DNA of 6,645 nt from Spirochaetota bacterium (GCA_029548025.1 JAKPOE010000155.1:1-6645), one strand, 5' to 3'; shown: positions 1 to 5,812, numbered from the stretch's first letter. The notes: generated by a model not told the origin, from the letters alone. Made by a program: numbers and translations.

Positions 1-335
1 ACCATTTACCAAAACCCTGTACGTTTCTTTCAATACTTTTGTCAAAAACATCAAATATTCTGATAACGATAGGTCATTGTCATATTCTTTTGATACATTA
101 TACGGTGGAGAGGTTATCATACAATGAATAGAATTATCGGGGATTTCGTTCATATTTTCAGATGAAGCATGGATAATGGTATTTTCTAATTCCTTGGGGA
201 AGAAGTTTTCCTCTTTAGAAACAGGTCTATTGTATTCAAGCTCTTTGTAGAGTTGTGAATTATAAAATTTGGATCATGATTTATTCTTCCATTGGTTCCA
301 AACGAACTGGTTTGAGTTCCTTTTGTTCTTTTCAT
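1..335 (-). pseudogene. Site-specific DNA methyltransferase, N-terminal part, frameshifted and cut by the left edge
   Basis: Read on the minus strand, positions 1-273 are open and contain the peptide MITSPPYNVSKEYDND. Its TSPPY motif (100-114) is motif IV, the catalytic motif of amino-methyltransferases that modify N4-cytosine or N6-adenine in DNA. It is preceded by SSENMNEIPDNSIHC and followed by LTKVLKETYRVLVNG, both normal surroundings of that motif in this family. The gene continues beyond base 1. The natural N-terminus, MKRTKGTQTSSFGTNGRINHD, lies in a different frame (335 down to about 273) and should continue into SKFYNSQLYKEL in the frame of the catalytic motif. Joining them needs one extra base near 273 (GATCC read as GATTCC); as given, the downstream frame meets TGA at 274-276. 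This is either a recent inactivating deletion or a sequence error. The start ATG at 333-335 has no strong ribosome binding site. The family call is firm from the motif; specificity cannot be read. A cognate nuclease is not visible. Confidence 0.83.
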
Positions 336-336
336 A

Positions 337-456
337 TTATTGTTGTATTAACAGTAAAAATTTTTCTGCTTTTTCAGCATATGAATTTTCGCGGTTGGCT
401 ATGCTAATTATTTCGCCCAGCCTGGTTCTGGAGATCATTGATGAGAAGAAGTTCAT
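337..456 (-). CDS. Small ORF (39 aa) abutting the methyltransferase start; function unknown
   Basis: This minus-strand ORF encodes 39 residues, beginning MNFFSSMISRTRLGEI and ending AEKFLLLIQQ. Its TAA (337-339) is one base from the methyltransferase ATG (333-335), the arrangement expected for translational coupling. The residue pattern is amphipathic and charged, as in a real helix, and unlike a random frame. There is no recognisable ribosome binding site at its ATG, and the frame upstream is closed. It may be the tail of a decayed partner gene of the methyltransferase, a small regulator, or chance. I recognise no family. It is the least certain coding call here. Confidence 0.3.
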   Translation of the reverse strand: MNFFSSMISRTRLGEIISIANRENSYAEKAEKFLLLIQQ

Positions 457-606
457 TTCACTTTACTATACATTTATGCAATATCGTATGCCAAACAATG
501 AAATGAATAAAGCAGTACAATTTGTATTCTTTCTTATATAGTGATGGTGAATGGATACTGTTAATCTTTGTATGGGAAAATTATAATCATGGGGCTGGTA
601 TATCTG

Positions 607-634
607 TTGACTTATTTTTGCTATTGCCTATAAT
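607..634 (+). promoter_or_regulatory. Sigma70-type promoter, probably for recA
   Basis: TTGACT (607-612) and a consensus TATAAT (629-634) are separated by 16 bases. Transcription would start near 641 and give a leader of about 120 bases before recA. This is the best promoter match in the region, and no other plus-strand gene lies between it and recA. A nearer promoter was sought; the TATAGT-like boxes close to the gene have no matching -35 element. Confidence 0.65.
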
Positions 635-723
635 ATGACATAATAAGACAATCATCAGTAACTATCGAACAAAGATTTTTTTTACATTTTTAAAAAAATT
701 TTTAATTTTTTATAGTCCAGGCG

Positions 724-738
724 TTCTATAGTATAGAA
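724..738. promoter_or_regulatory. Odd palindrome upstream of recA, candidate LexA or other operator
   Basis: TTCTATA and TATAGAA form perfect 7-base arms around a single central G. The site ends 22 bases before the recA ATG. Such a palindrome before recA suggests a LexA (SOS) operator, but it matches none of the classical boxes I know (CTG-N10-CAG, GAAC-N4-GTTC, TTTG-N5-CAAA). It lies well downstream of the best promoter, so it would act as a roadblock or belong to an unrecognised nearer promoter. The flanking bases repeat ATAG units, so a chance origin from a short tandem repeat is possible. Confidence 0.35.
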
Positions 739-749
739 TAGTATAGTAT

Positions 750-754
750 GAGGT
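750..754 (+). promoter_or_regulatory. Ribosome binding site of recA
   Basis: GAGGT sits six bases before ATG 761, a normal Shine-Dalgarno spacing. It fixes the recA start at the conserved N-terminus. Confidence 0.75.
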
Positions 755-760
755 ATAACC

Positions 761-1789
761 ATGAGCGAACAGAAAGAACTTAATCAGAAGTCGCAGGCGC
801 TGGAGTCGGCAATTTTACAGATAGAAAAGCAGTTTGGGAAGGGCTCCATCATGCGGCTTGGTGATGAACACGCGTCCCTGAAGGTGCCGTCCATATCAAC
901 GGGGTCGCTTGAACTTGATATTGCGCTGGGGATTGGTGGCATACCACGCGGGCGTATCACCGAGATTTATGGTCCCGAGTCATCCGGCAAAACAACGCTA
1001 ACATTGCATGTAATTGCTGAGGCTCAGAAATTGGGAGGGATTGCGGCGTTTGTTGATGCTGAACATGCGCTTGATCCTACCTATGCAAAAAAGCTGGGTG
1101 TCAACACCGATGAGCTTCTGGTGTCGCAGCCTGATACCGGAGAAGAAGCGCTGGAGATAACTGAATCACTGGTGCGCTCAGGGGCTATAGATATTGTTGT
1201 CATTGATTCGGTTGCTGCACTGGTGCCACGAGCTGAGATTGAAGGCGAGATGGGCGATGCGCATATGGGATTGCAGGCGCGACTCATGAGCCAGGCGTTG
1301 CGGAAGCTTACCGCTGTTATTGCAAAATCAAAAACAAGCGTTGTCTTCATCAATCAGATACGCCATAAAATTGGAGTTATGTTTGGTTCGCCCGAAACCA
1401 CTACAGGCGGCAATGCGCTTAAATTTTATGCTTCGGTACGTCTTGATATACGCAGGATTGATACTATTAAGGTTGGCGAGGATGCGGTTGGTAACCGGGT
1501 GCGCGTCAAGGTTGTGAAGAATAAGGTGTCGCCACCGTTCCGTCAGGCCGAGTTTGATATCATGTATGACAGCGGTATTTCGCGTACGGCGGGTATACTT
1601 GATTTAGGCGTTAAGTATAATATTATTCAGAAGGCTGGCACATGGTATTCGTATAAGGATGAGCGCATAGGACAGGGACGGGAAAATGCAAAAAGTTATT
1701 TAGATCAGCATCCTGATAGTGCAAAAGAGATAGAAGAAAAGATTAAACAGCAGGCAGGGCTGACTGCACAAGAAGAAGTGAAAGCATGA
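761..1789 (+). CDS. recA: RecA recombinase
   Basis: RecA coats single-stranded DNA, drives ATP-dependent homology search and strand exchange, and stimulates LexA self-cleavage in the SOS response. The 342 residues cover the full usual length. Visible landmarks are the Walker A loop GPESSGKTT (71-79), the [10 protein letters not shown] segment with catalytic Glu101, Walker B VVIDS (146-150), DNA-binding loop L1 around [14 protein letters not shown] (161-174), and L2 with the flanking conserved strand, [20 protein letters not shown] (198-217). A short acidic and lysine-rich C-tail ends the protein. His202 stands where many RecA proteins, including that of E. coli, have Met; otherwise the core is canonical, with no sign of an intein. 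GAGGT six bases upstream supports the start. A promoter at 607-634 and a palindrome at 724-738 are the likely control elements. folE2 follows after nine bases, so the two are probably co-transcribed. Confidence 0.99.
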   Translation: MSEQKELNQKSQALESAILQIEKQFGKGSIMRLGDEHASLKVPSISTGSLELDIALGIGGIPRGRITEIYGPESSGKTTLTLHVIAEAQKLGGIAAFVDAEHALDPTYAKKLGVNTDELLVSQPDTGEEALEITESLVRSGAIDIVVIDSVAALVPRAEIEGEMGDAHMGLQARLMSQALRKLTAVIAKSKTSVVFINQIRHKIGVMFGSPETTTGGNALKFYASVRLDIRRIDTIKVGEDAVGNRVRVKVVKNKVSPPFRQAEFDIMYDSGISRTAGILDLGVKYNIIQKAGTWYSYKDERIGQGRENAKSYLDQHPDSAKEIEEKIKQQAGLTAQEEVKA

Positions 1790-1798
1790 AGTAATGGT

Positions 1799-2596
1799 AT
1801 GCCTCGAAAAAGTCTTAAAGATATACAATCACAGCCGGATGACCGGAACCTGCCCATCAATAAGGTTGGTGTTAAGGATATCACCTACCCGGTAGTTGTG
1901 ATGGACAGAGCCGATGGATTGCAGCATACGGTTGCGCGTATAAACATGTATGTTGATTTACCCGAGCATTTCCGTGGAACGCACATGTCACGTTTTGTTG
2001 AGGTACTGAACCGCTATCAGGGCGGTATAAGCACCAAAAATGTGCGGAACATCCTTGATGATTTAAAAGGCGAGCTTAATGCAAAAACTGCGCATGTAAC
2101 TATTGAATTCCCCTATTTTATAGTAAAGGCTGCTCCTGTCAGTGGTGAAAAATCAATGATGGATTATCTTTGTATTTTGCAGGGTGATTCATCGGTTGAC
2201 TATTATACGCTGCAGGTGAAAGTGCCATTATTATCAGTTTGTCCATGTTCTAAAGAGATAAGCCGCTATGGGGCGCACAATCAACGCAACGTTGTCTGTG
2301 TAACTGTCAGGGCAAAAGAAATATTATGGATAGAAGAACTTATAAAGATGGTTGAACACTGTGGTTCCAGTGAAATATATGCATTGCTTAAGCGCGAGGA
2401 TGAAAAGTACATCACCGAGCGTTCATACGAAAATCCCGTATTTGTTGAGGATATTGTCAGGAATGTAGCTATTAAACTGTTAGCTCATCCAAAGGTTTTG
2501 TGGTTTCAGGTAGAAACAGAAAGCATGGAATCAATACATAACCACTCGGCATATGCTCAGATTGAGATTGACAAACAAAAAAAAGGGCAGCGTTAA
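1799..2596 (+). CDS. folE2: GTP cyclohydrolase FolE2 (type IB)
   Basis: FolE2 converts GTP to 7,8-dihydroneopterin triphosphate, the first step towards folate and, in many bacteria, queuosine. It replaces the zinc-dependent FolE (type IA) and can use other metals. The 265-residue length is usual for the family. The N-terminal DDRNLPINKVGVKDITYPV and the HFRGTHMSRF stretch (57-66) are typical. The active-site segment SVCPCSKEISRYGAHNQRN (146-164) carries the catalytic or metal-binding Cys148 region and His160. Glu201 and the C-terminal SIHNHSAYA (245-253, His247 and His249) supply the other expected metal and substrate residues. The ATG is nine bases after the recA stop with only a weak GAAGTAATGGT upstream, so translation may depend on coupling to recA. 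No Zur-like site is evident before it. The stop codon overlaps that of the convergent sensor gene by four bases. Confidence 0.96.
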   Translation: MPRKSLKDIQSQPDDRNLPINKVGVKDITYPVVVMDRADGLQHTVARINMYVDLPEHFRGTHMSRFVEVLNRYQGGISTKNVRNILDDLKGELNAKTAHVTIEFPYFIVKAAPVSGEKSMMDYLCILQGDSSVDYYTLQVKVPLLSVCPCSKEISRYGAHNQRNVVCVTVRAKEILWIEELIKMVEHCGSSEIYALLKREDEKYITERSYENPVFVEDIVRNVAIKLLAHPKVLWFQVETESMESIHNHSAYAQIEIDKQKKGQR

Positions 2597-3342
2597 TATT
2601 GCGGTATGTCAAGGTCTGTATCGTACAGTTTTCGCGGCAGTATTAAAAAAAGCATAAGCATGGTGATACTGAGTATTACCAGTATGGTCATGCCAACAAT
2701 AATGATCATCTGATTTTTCAGTTCATTTATGTGTTTTAATGATACTCCGAGCCTGAATGCTCCAAAATGCTCTCCCTTGACAAACACAGGGGATGATATA
2801 TCCCACATAACTTCACCCGTATCACGAGTATAGAGCTGTTTTAATGTACCAGGACCAATGAAACGGGATGCTTTAAGTCCTACCCTATCGTTAAAGATGC
2901 GCTTAGAACGGCTGTATTTAAGGTTGTGATCAGGGTCGGAGGTTTCAGGTTTTGCATATTTGCTGTTGTGTGTGGGAAGATATCCATTGATATCAACGAG
3001 TACAGCAAATTCAAGGTCTTTATCTTTTAAAAATTCATCTTCAATTTTTTGAATATATTTGTCAAAGACAGCATCATATTGAGTTCGGAATTTCTGAGGA
3101 TTGCTTCCTTGAATGGGAACATAATTGCGGTCAAATACCTGCTGTTTGGTAAGAAGACGGGTGTCAATCATCATATCAATGATTTCACTCATAACACGCC
3201 CGCCAACCAGTGCTTCAATGCGGCATTTTTCAAAGAGCTGCTTTTCAAAATTGGCAAAGGTACGTGAGATAATAAAATATGCTCCAATGCATAGTAAAAG
3301 GCACAGGCTTAAAATAATAAGAATCTTATTTTTTAGTGTCAT
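2593..3342 (-). CDS. Membrane-anchored Cache-type periplasmic sensor domain without output module
   Basis: The 249-residue protein has an N-terminal membrane helix (about 7-26), an extracytoplasmic domain (27-210), a second membrane helix (about 212-236) and only a 13-residue cytoplasmic tail. The outer domain carries motifs I associate with the ligand-binding domain of methyl-accepting chemotaxis proteins: GYLPTHNSKYAKP (120-132), RSKRIFNDRVGLKASR (145-160) and RDTGEVMWDISSPVFVKG (173-190), followed by HFGAFRLGV. Normally a HAMP linker and a methyl-accepting signalling domain follow the second helix; here the frame stops. It may be a truncated receptor or a stand-alone sensor that acts through a partner in the membrane. 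AGGGGA about seven bases before ATG supports the start, and a good promoter lies at 3392-3421. Its stop overlaps that of convergent folE2, so no terminator fits between them. Ligand unknown. Confidence 0.86.
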   Translation of the reverse strand: MTLKNKILIILSLCLLLCIGAYFIISRTFANFEKQLFEKCRIEALVGGRVMSEIIDMMIDTRLLTKQQVFDRNYVPIQGSNPQKFRTQYDAVFDKYIQKIEDEFLKDKDLEFAVLVDINGYLPTHNSKYAKPETSDPDHNLKYSRSKRIFNDRVGLKASRFIGPGTLKQLYTRDTGEVMWDISSPVFVKGEHFGAFRLGVSLKHINELKNQMIIIVGMTILVILSITMLMLFLILPRKLYDTDLDIPQY

Positions 3343-3391
3343 AGATGTTCCCCTGTAATAAAAGGTTACGGCATTACATTAATTCATAGAG

Positions 3392-3421
3392 ATTGTACAG
3401 GTACATGAATTGCAATGTCAA
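3392..3421 (-). promoter_or_regulatory. Sigma70-type promoter of the Cache sensor gene
   Basis: Read on the minus strand, a consensus TTGACA (3416-3421) and TACAAT (3392-3397) are 18 bases apart. Transcription would start near 3385, giving a leader of about 42 bases before the sensor gene ATG at 3342. This makes the gene likely to be transcribed on its own rather than from the distant ceramidase-family gene. Confidence 0.68.
3394..3405. promoter_or_regulatory. Small inverted repeat overlapping the sensor promoter -10 box
   Basis: TGTAC and GTACA form perfect 5-base arms around AG. The repeat overlaps the -10 box and the adjoining spacer, where a bound regulator would block transcription. Short palindromes of this size also arise by chance. 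Confidence 0.3.
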
Positions 3422-3476
3422 TTATTTTATACTATTTTATAATTATTGTCATTGGTAACAGTAATAATATCCAGGG

Positions 3477-3499
3477 CGATAGTTACCGGTGATAGCCTC
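3477..3499 (+). repeat. Dispersed repeat, copy 1
   Basis: CGATAGTTA, a short spacer, then GTGATAGC, followed by C-rich sequence. It shares both blocks, in the same order and orientation, with copy 2 at 3642-3664. Confidence 0.4.
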
Positions 3500-3641
3500 A
3501 CACCCGGCCTCCTCTCAAAAAAAGGATAGGGGGAGTTGCAAATGGGTGCACAATGCAAGATGAAAAATGTGAAAGATGAAAATAGCTGGCGAATGCAGTG
3601 CCTGTGATAATTGCATCAACAATGTCATTTTGGTGCAAAGA

Positions 3642-3664
3642 CGATAGTTATTCTGAGTGATAGC
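3642..3664 (+). repeat. Dispersed repeat, copy 2
   Basis: CGATAGTTA followed by TTCTGA and GTGATAGC, then an A-rich run and CCCC. It is the partner of copy 1 at 3477. The TTCTGAGTGATAGCGAAAAATC part resembles interspersed repeats of the general form ATTCTGAG...GAAGAATC that I have met in unrelated bacterial genomes; this resemblance is from memory. Confidence 0.42.
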
Positions 3665-3699
3665 GAAAAATCCCCTTTTGACAGTTATCTAATAGCAAG

Positions 3700-5700
3700 C
3701 TACCAGCTAAATGGCTCTGAGTATACAAAGGGGAGCTTTTGACGCGGCTGAATTGCAAATCGAAAATACACATTTTCAGCAAGCTCAGGGTTATACCAGC
3801 GTGTTGTATAGAGCGCATTACCCTCTTTTGTTATGGTGCCGGTAAACAACACGGCGATGTCGTAGCCGGTGTCATCAACGGTGATGCCATTTTTTATAAA
3901 CGGATGAAACTGTATGCCATCGGTGCTGTATTCAATGCTTACCAGCGATTGGTGAAATTCCATATAGTCTGGAGGCAGATCGCTCCAGGTAAATTCAACA
4001 TAGGTTTCATCTATGCCGGGGTTGCACACATATACCGGTTTGCTCAATGCTTCCCGACGGATGGTGGTGGGCATGGGATATTTTTTATAAAATGAGGCAA
4101 GCTTTAACACATAGCAATTAGTCCAGGAACTATCGGACATACTATTTTGTGCGATAGTTACTGACAATTGGGCATACTGTTTTGCTAGATATGGTTGTGT
4201 TGAGGGGCCATACAGCGTATGACCTCCTTCGTAACGCTGTTTGGCGTATTCCTCGGGTGTGGTGCAGTAACCTGTGTATCCATTTGCACAGCTAATGACG
4301 ATTGGAGTAACAATTCCGGTATGAGGCGATGCAGTAAGTGCGGCATTAGCAATGCGTTTTCCTGATTCACAGGTTACCTCAAAAGGAACAGGAAGCAATA
4401 AAAGCTGATTGATTGCAATTGACTGAAACGTCAGTATATGAGGAAAATCATCGCCGGGGAGTATCAGTGGTTGCAAAGGACCAGCAGCAATGCGTTTATT
4501 TTTTTGGCAACCGCAGGTAAAAATAAAACGGCGCGATCCTTCCATAAAAAAAGGAGTACTGCTGATAATGGGAGTAGGACCACCATCGGAAGCTCCTGCC
4601 AGGAGTGTATTGCCTACCTTGGGAGGGATGCATAGTGTAGCACCATCAACGGTAGGATGTGCATACACATCAATAAATTGTATAACGCTTTTGCTATCAA
4701 CATGAGAGGAAAGTTTAGCCGATAGCTCATTAAAAAGTTCAATAGCATGGTGCCCTATTTGAATACCTATCCGACGGGCTTCCTGAAAGCCCTGTTTGCC
4801 CTTCATTATGTTAGGAGCATTGTCGGCATGAGTACCATTGACCACTGCATGGATGAAGGTTGTGGCACCGTTACGCTGCATCTCCAATTCCAGTTCCCGC
4901 TCAATGTAGGCAAAGACATCAGCACTGTATAGGTCATTGCTATCAGGAACGGCTGTCCCATGTATGGAAAAGATGCTCAACGCTGCAATGGGATGGATTG
5001 ATCTATTTTCAACTGTATCAATTCGGATCATAGACAGTATGGGATTTACCGCTTTCAAAGGATTGCTGGAGTTTGCATTGGCATTTGCGGTATATGCAGT
5101 AATGCTTCGGTTGCGGGTAAATCCATATAATGTTTTTTCTCCATAGGCAATCATGCCTGGCTTACGATTGTTATAGGCTTCAATGATTGCTTGTGCAATC
5201 TGATTGCATAAAAAATTAAAATAATCTTCGTCAAAACCAGAAGCGTTTGACGCAAATCGGTTGTAAAAATTGCTTTCAAAATAATTACCAGGTCCGGAGT
5301 GCGTATGATTGCCTGCTATTACAATGCCGTTATAGGCAACATCTGTTGTTGAAGCTACAAGCTCTGCTACCCTTTGTTGTACCAAACTTGAGCCTGACAG
5401 CAAATCGCATTGTACAAGTGCAATAGCATTATGCAATGGTGACTTCAAATAGATTACCCGTGCGTAGAGACGCGTCCTGAAACCTTTAGCAAAGTTTGCA
5501 TTAGAAGAATATCCTGCCAGGGGTTTACCAGGCGGAGGGGTTATATCTGCTTTGCTTGCACCGGCAAGGAAGGAGTTTGATAATTCATAATGTGCCGGGG
5601 AATAGTGTATGGTTATCTTTGTGCTTGTACTGCATTGAATTAAAGCGCTCGAAGATATGAACAGAATGATTATTGCAATGAACTTTTTTAATGGTTGCAT
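3700..5700 (-). CDS. Neutral ceramidase-family lipoprotein with an altered active-site motif
   Basis: Neutral ceramidases are secreted zinc amidases that split ceramide into sphingosine and fatty acid. This 666-residue protein has near-normal length. A lysine-containing start, hydrophobic core and LIQC lipobox (Cys23) predict a lipid-anchored envelope protein; Gln before Cys is unusual outside loose spirochaetal lipoboxes. Family landmarks follow in order: AGASKADITPPPGKPLAGY (46-64), AGNHTHSGPG (129-138, His132 and His134), SIHGTAVP (245-252, His247), VPFE (438-441, Glu441), NGYTGYCTTPEEYAKQRYEG (473-492), and a beta-rich C-terminal domain from about 525. The expected zinc ligands (two His, one Glu, one Tyr) can all be placed. 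The nucleophile motif, GDxSPN or similar in the family, reads ADNAPN (292-297), with Ala295 in the serine position. Either the enzyme works differently, acts on another substrate, or only binds. AGAGG upstream of ATG supports the start. An inverted repeat lies 15-32 bases upstream. Confidence 0.92.
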   Translation of the reverse strand: MQPLKKFIAIIILFISSSALIQCSTSTKITIHYSPAHYELSNSFLAGASKADITPPPGKPLAGYSSNANFAKGFRTRLYARVIYLKSPLHNAIALVQCDLLSGSSLVQQRVAELVASTTDVAYNGIVIAGNHTHSGPGNYFESNFYNRFASNASGFDEDYFNFLCNQIAQAIIEAYNNRKPGMIAYGEKTLYGFTRNRSITAYTANANANSSNPLKAVNPILSMIRIDTVENRSIHPIAALSIFSIHGTAVPDSNDLYSADVFAYIERELELEMQRNGATTFIHAVVNGTHADNAPNIMKGKQGFQEARRIGIQIGHHAIELFNELSAKLSSHVDSKSVIQFIDVYAHPTVDGATLCIPPKVGNTLLAGASDGGPTPIISSTPFFMEGSRRFIFTCGCQKNKRIAAGPLQPLILPGDDFPHILTFQSIAINQLLLLPVPFEVTCESGKRIANAALTASPHTGIVTPIVISCANGYTGYCTTPEEYAKQRYEGGHTLYGPSTQPYLAKQYAQLSVTIAQNSMSDSSWTNCYVLKLASFYKKYPMPTTIRREALSKPVYVCNPGIDETYVEFTWSDLPPDYMEFHQSLVSIEYSTDGIQFHPFIKNGITVDDTGYDIAVLFTGTITKEGNALYTTRWYNPELAENVYFRFAIQPRQKLPFVYSEPFSW

Positions 5701-5705
5701 AATTG

Positions 5706-5710
5706 CCTCT
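5706..5710 (-). promoter_or_regulatory. Ribosome binding site of the ceramidase-family gene
   Basis: On the minus strand AGAGG lies five bases before the ATG at 5700, inside AAGAGGCAATT. It supports the chosen start, which also gives a complete signal peptide. Confidence 0.65.
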
Positions 5711-5714
5711 TAAA

Positions 5715-5732
5715 AATGAGCGGTTGCTCATT
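5715..5732. promoter_or_regulatory. Perfect inverted repeat upstream of the ceramidase-family gene, candidate operator
   Basis: AATGAGC and GCTCATT form perfect 7-base arms around GGTT. The repeat lies just upstream of the ribosome binding site of the ceramidase-family gene. Its size and TGAGC-N4-GCTCA shape fit a TetR-type operator. In the transcript it would form a hairpin followed by a short run of U, so an attenuator is the alternative. The stem has only three G-C pairs, which favours the operator reading. Confidence 0.45.
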
Positions 5733-5763
5733 ATGACTAATAAACTATAGCGCTAAAAGAAGT

Positions 5764-5782
5764 CAACTATAATCAATAGTTG
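5764..5782. promoter_or_regulatory. Inverted repeat in the divergent control region
   Basis: CAACTAT and ATAGTTG form perfect 7-base arms around AATCA. It lies between the divergent ceramidase-family gene and the small plus-strand gene, just upstream of the -35 box at 5785. The arms share AACTAT with the dispersed octamer of this window. It could be a shared operator; no regulator is identified. Confidence 0.35.
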
Positions 5783-5784
5783 TC

Positions 5785-5812
5785 TTGATAGAATATGGAA
5801 TGTACTTACAAT
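5785..5812 (+). promoter_or_regulatory. Sigma70-type promoter of the ribbon-helix-helix-like gene
   Basis: TTGATA (5785-5790) and TACAAT (5807-5812) are 16 bases apart on the plus strand. Transcription would start near 5819, leaving a leader of about 60 bases that contains the repeat TTTGCC-A-GGCAAA (5828-5840). Confidence 0.5.

Larger units (their letters stand above)
457..760. other. Gene-free region upstream of recA (leader and control region)
   Basis: About 300 bases separate the small minus-strand ORF from recA. I see no convincing gene on either strand. The stretch holds the recA promoter (607-634), one copy of the octamer AACTATCG (660-667), a long A/T tract (about 671-715), a palindrome (724-738) and the recA ribosome binding site. 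Open frames that cross it lack starts, ribosome binding sites and recognisable protein sequence. Confidence 0.6.
3343..3699. other. Gene-free region with promoter and repeat-like sequence
   Basis: This 357-base stretch lies between the end of the ceramidase-family gene and the start of the sensor gene. Near the sensor gene it holds that gene's promoter and a small inverted repeat. Further on it holds two related repeat copies (3477-3499 and 3642-3664), a C-rich then G-rich block (about 3502-3536) that can fold imperfectly, two copies of AAGATGAAAA (3557-3566 and 3573-3582), and a hairpin with 9-base arms (3611-3619 with 3630-3638). No convincing gene or clear intrinsic terminator is seen. Confidence 0.55.

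Noticed and set aside
269..541. 90-codon plus-strand frame rich in Phe and Tyr
   Set aside because: It runs antisense to the methyltransferase N-terminus and the small ORF, has no ribosome binding site, and its sequence is what antisense reading of AT-rich coding DNA gives.
457..580. Minus-strand frame of about 40 codons ending TGA two bases before the small ORF start
   Set aside because: It has no start codon and its sequence is low in complexity and rich in His, Ile and Phe, so coding is not supported.
671..715. A/T tract before recA as a terminator
   Set aside because: No G-C stem precedes the T runs; it is more likely flexible or curved leader DNA.
1081..1353. 90-codon minus-strand frame inside recA
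   Set aside because: Shadow of recA: no ribosome binding site and no family-like sequence.
3542..3607. 21-residue plus-strand ORF preceded by GGGGGAG at good spacing
   Set aside because: It lies in the repeat-like gap and starts within AAGATGAAAA direct repeats; the purine-rich block is part of a C-rich/G-rich repeat rather than a selected ribosome binding site. No promoter was seen.
3611..3638. Hairpin TTGCATCAA / TTGGTGCAA as a terminator for the ceramidase-family gene
   Set aside because: On the minus strand the stem has a C-A mismatch and is not followed by a U run; on the plus strand no gene needs it.
3739..5146. Several plus-strand and minus-strand frames of 60-120 codons within the ceramidase-family gene
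   Set aside because: All overlap the well-supported 666-residue gene, lack ribosome binding sites and show no recognisable protein features.
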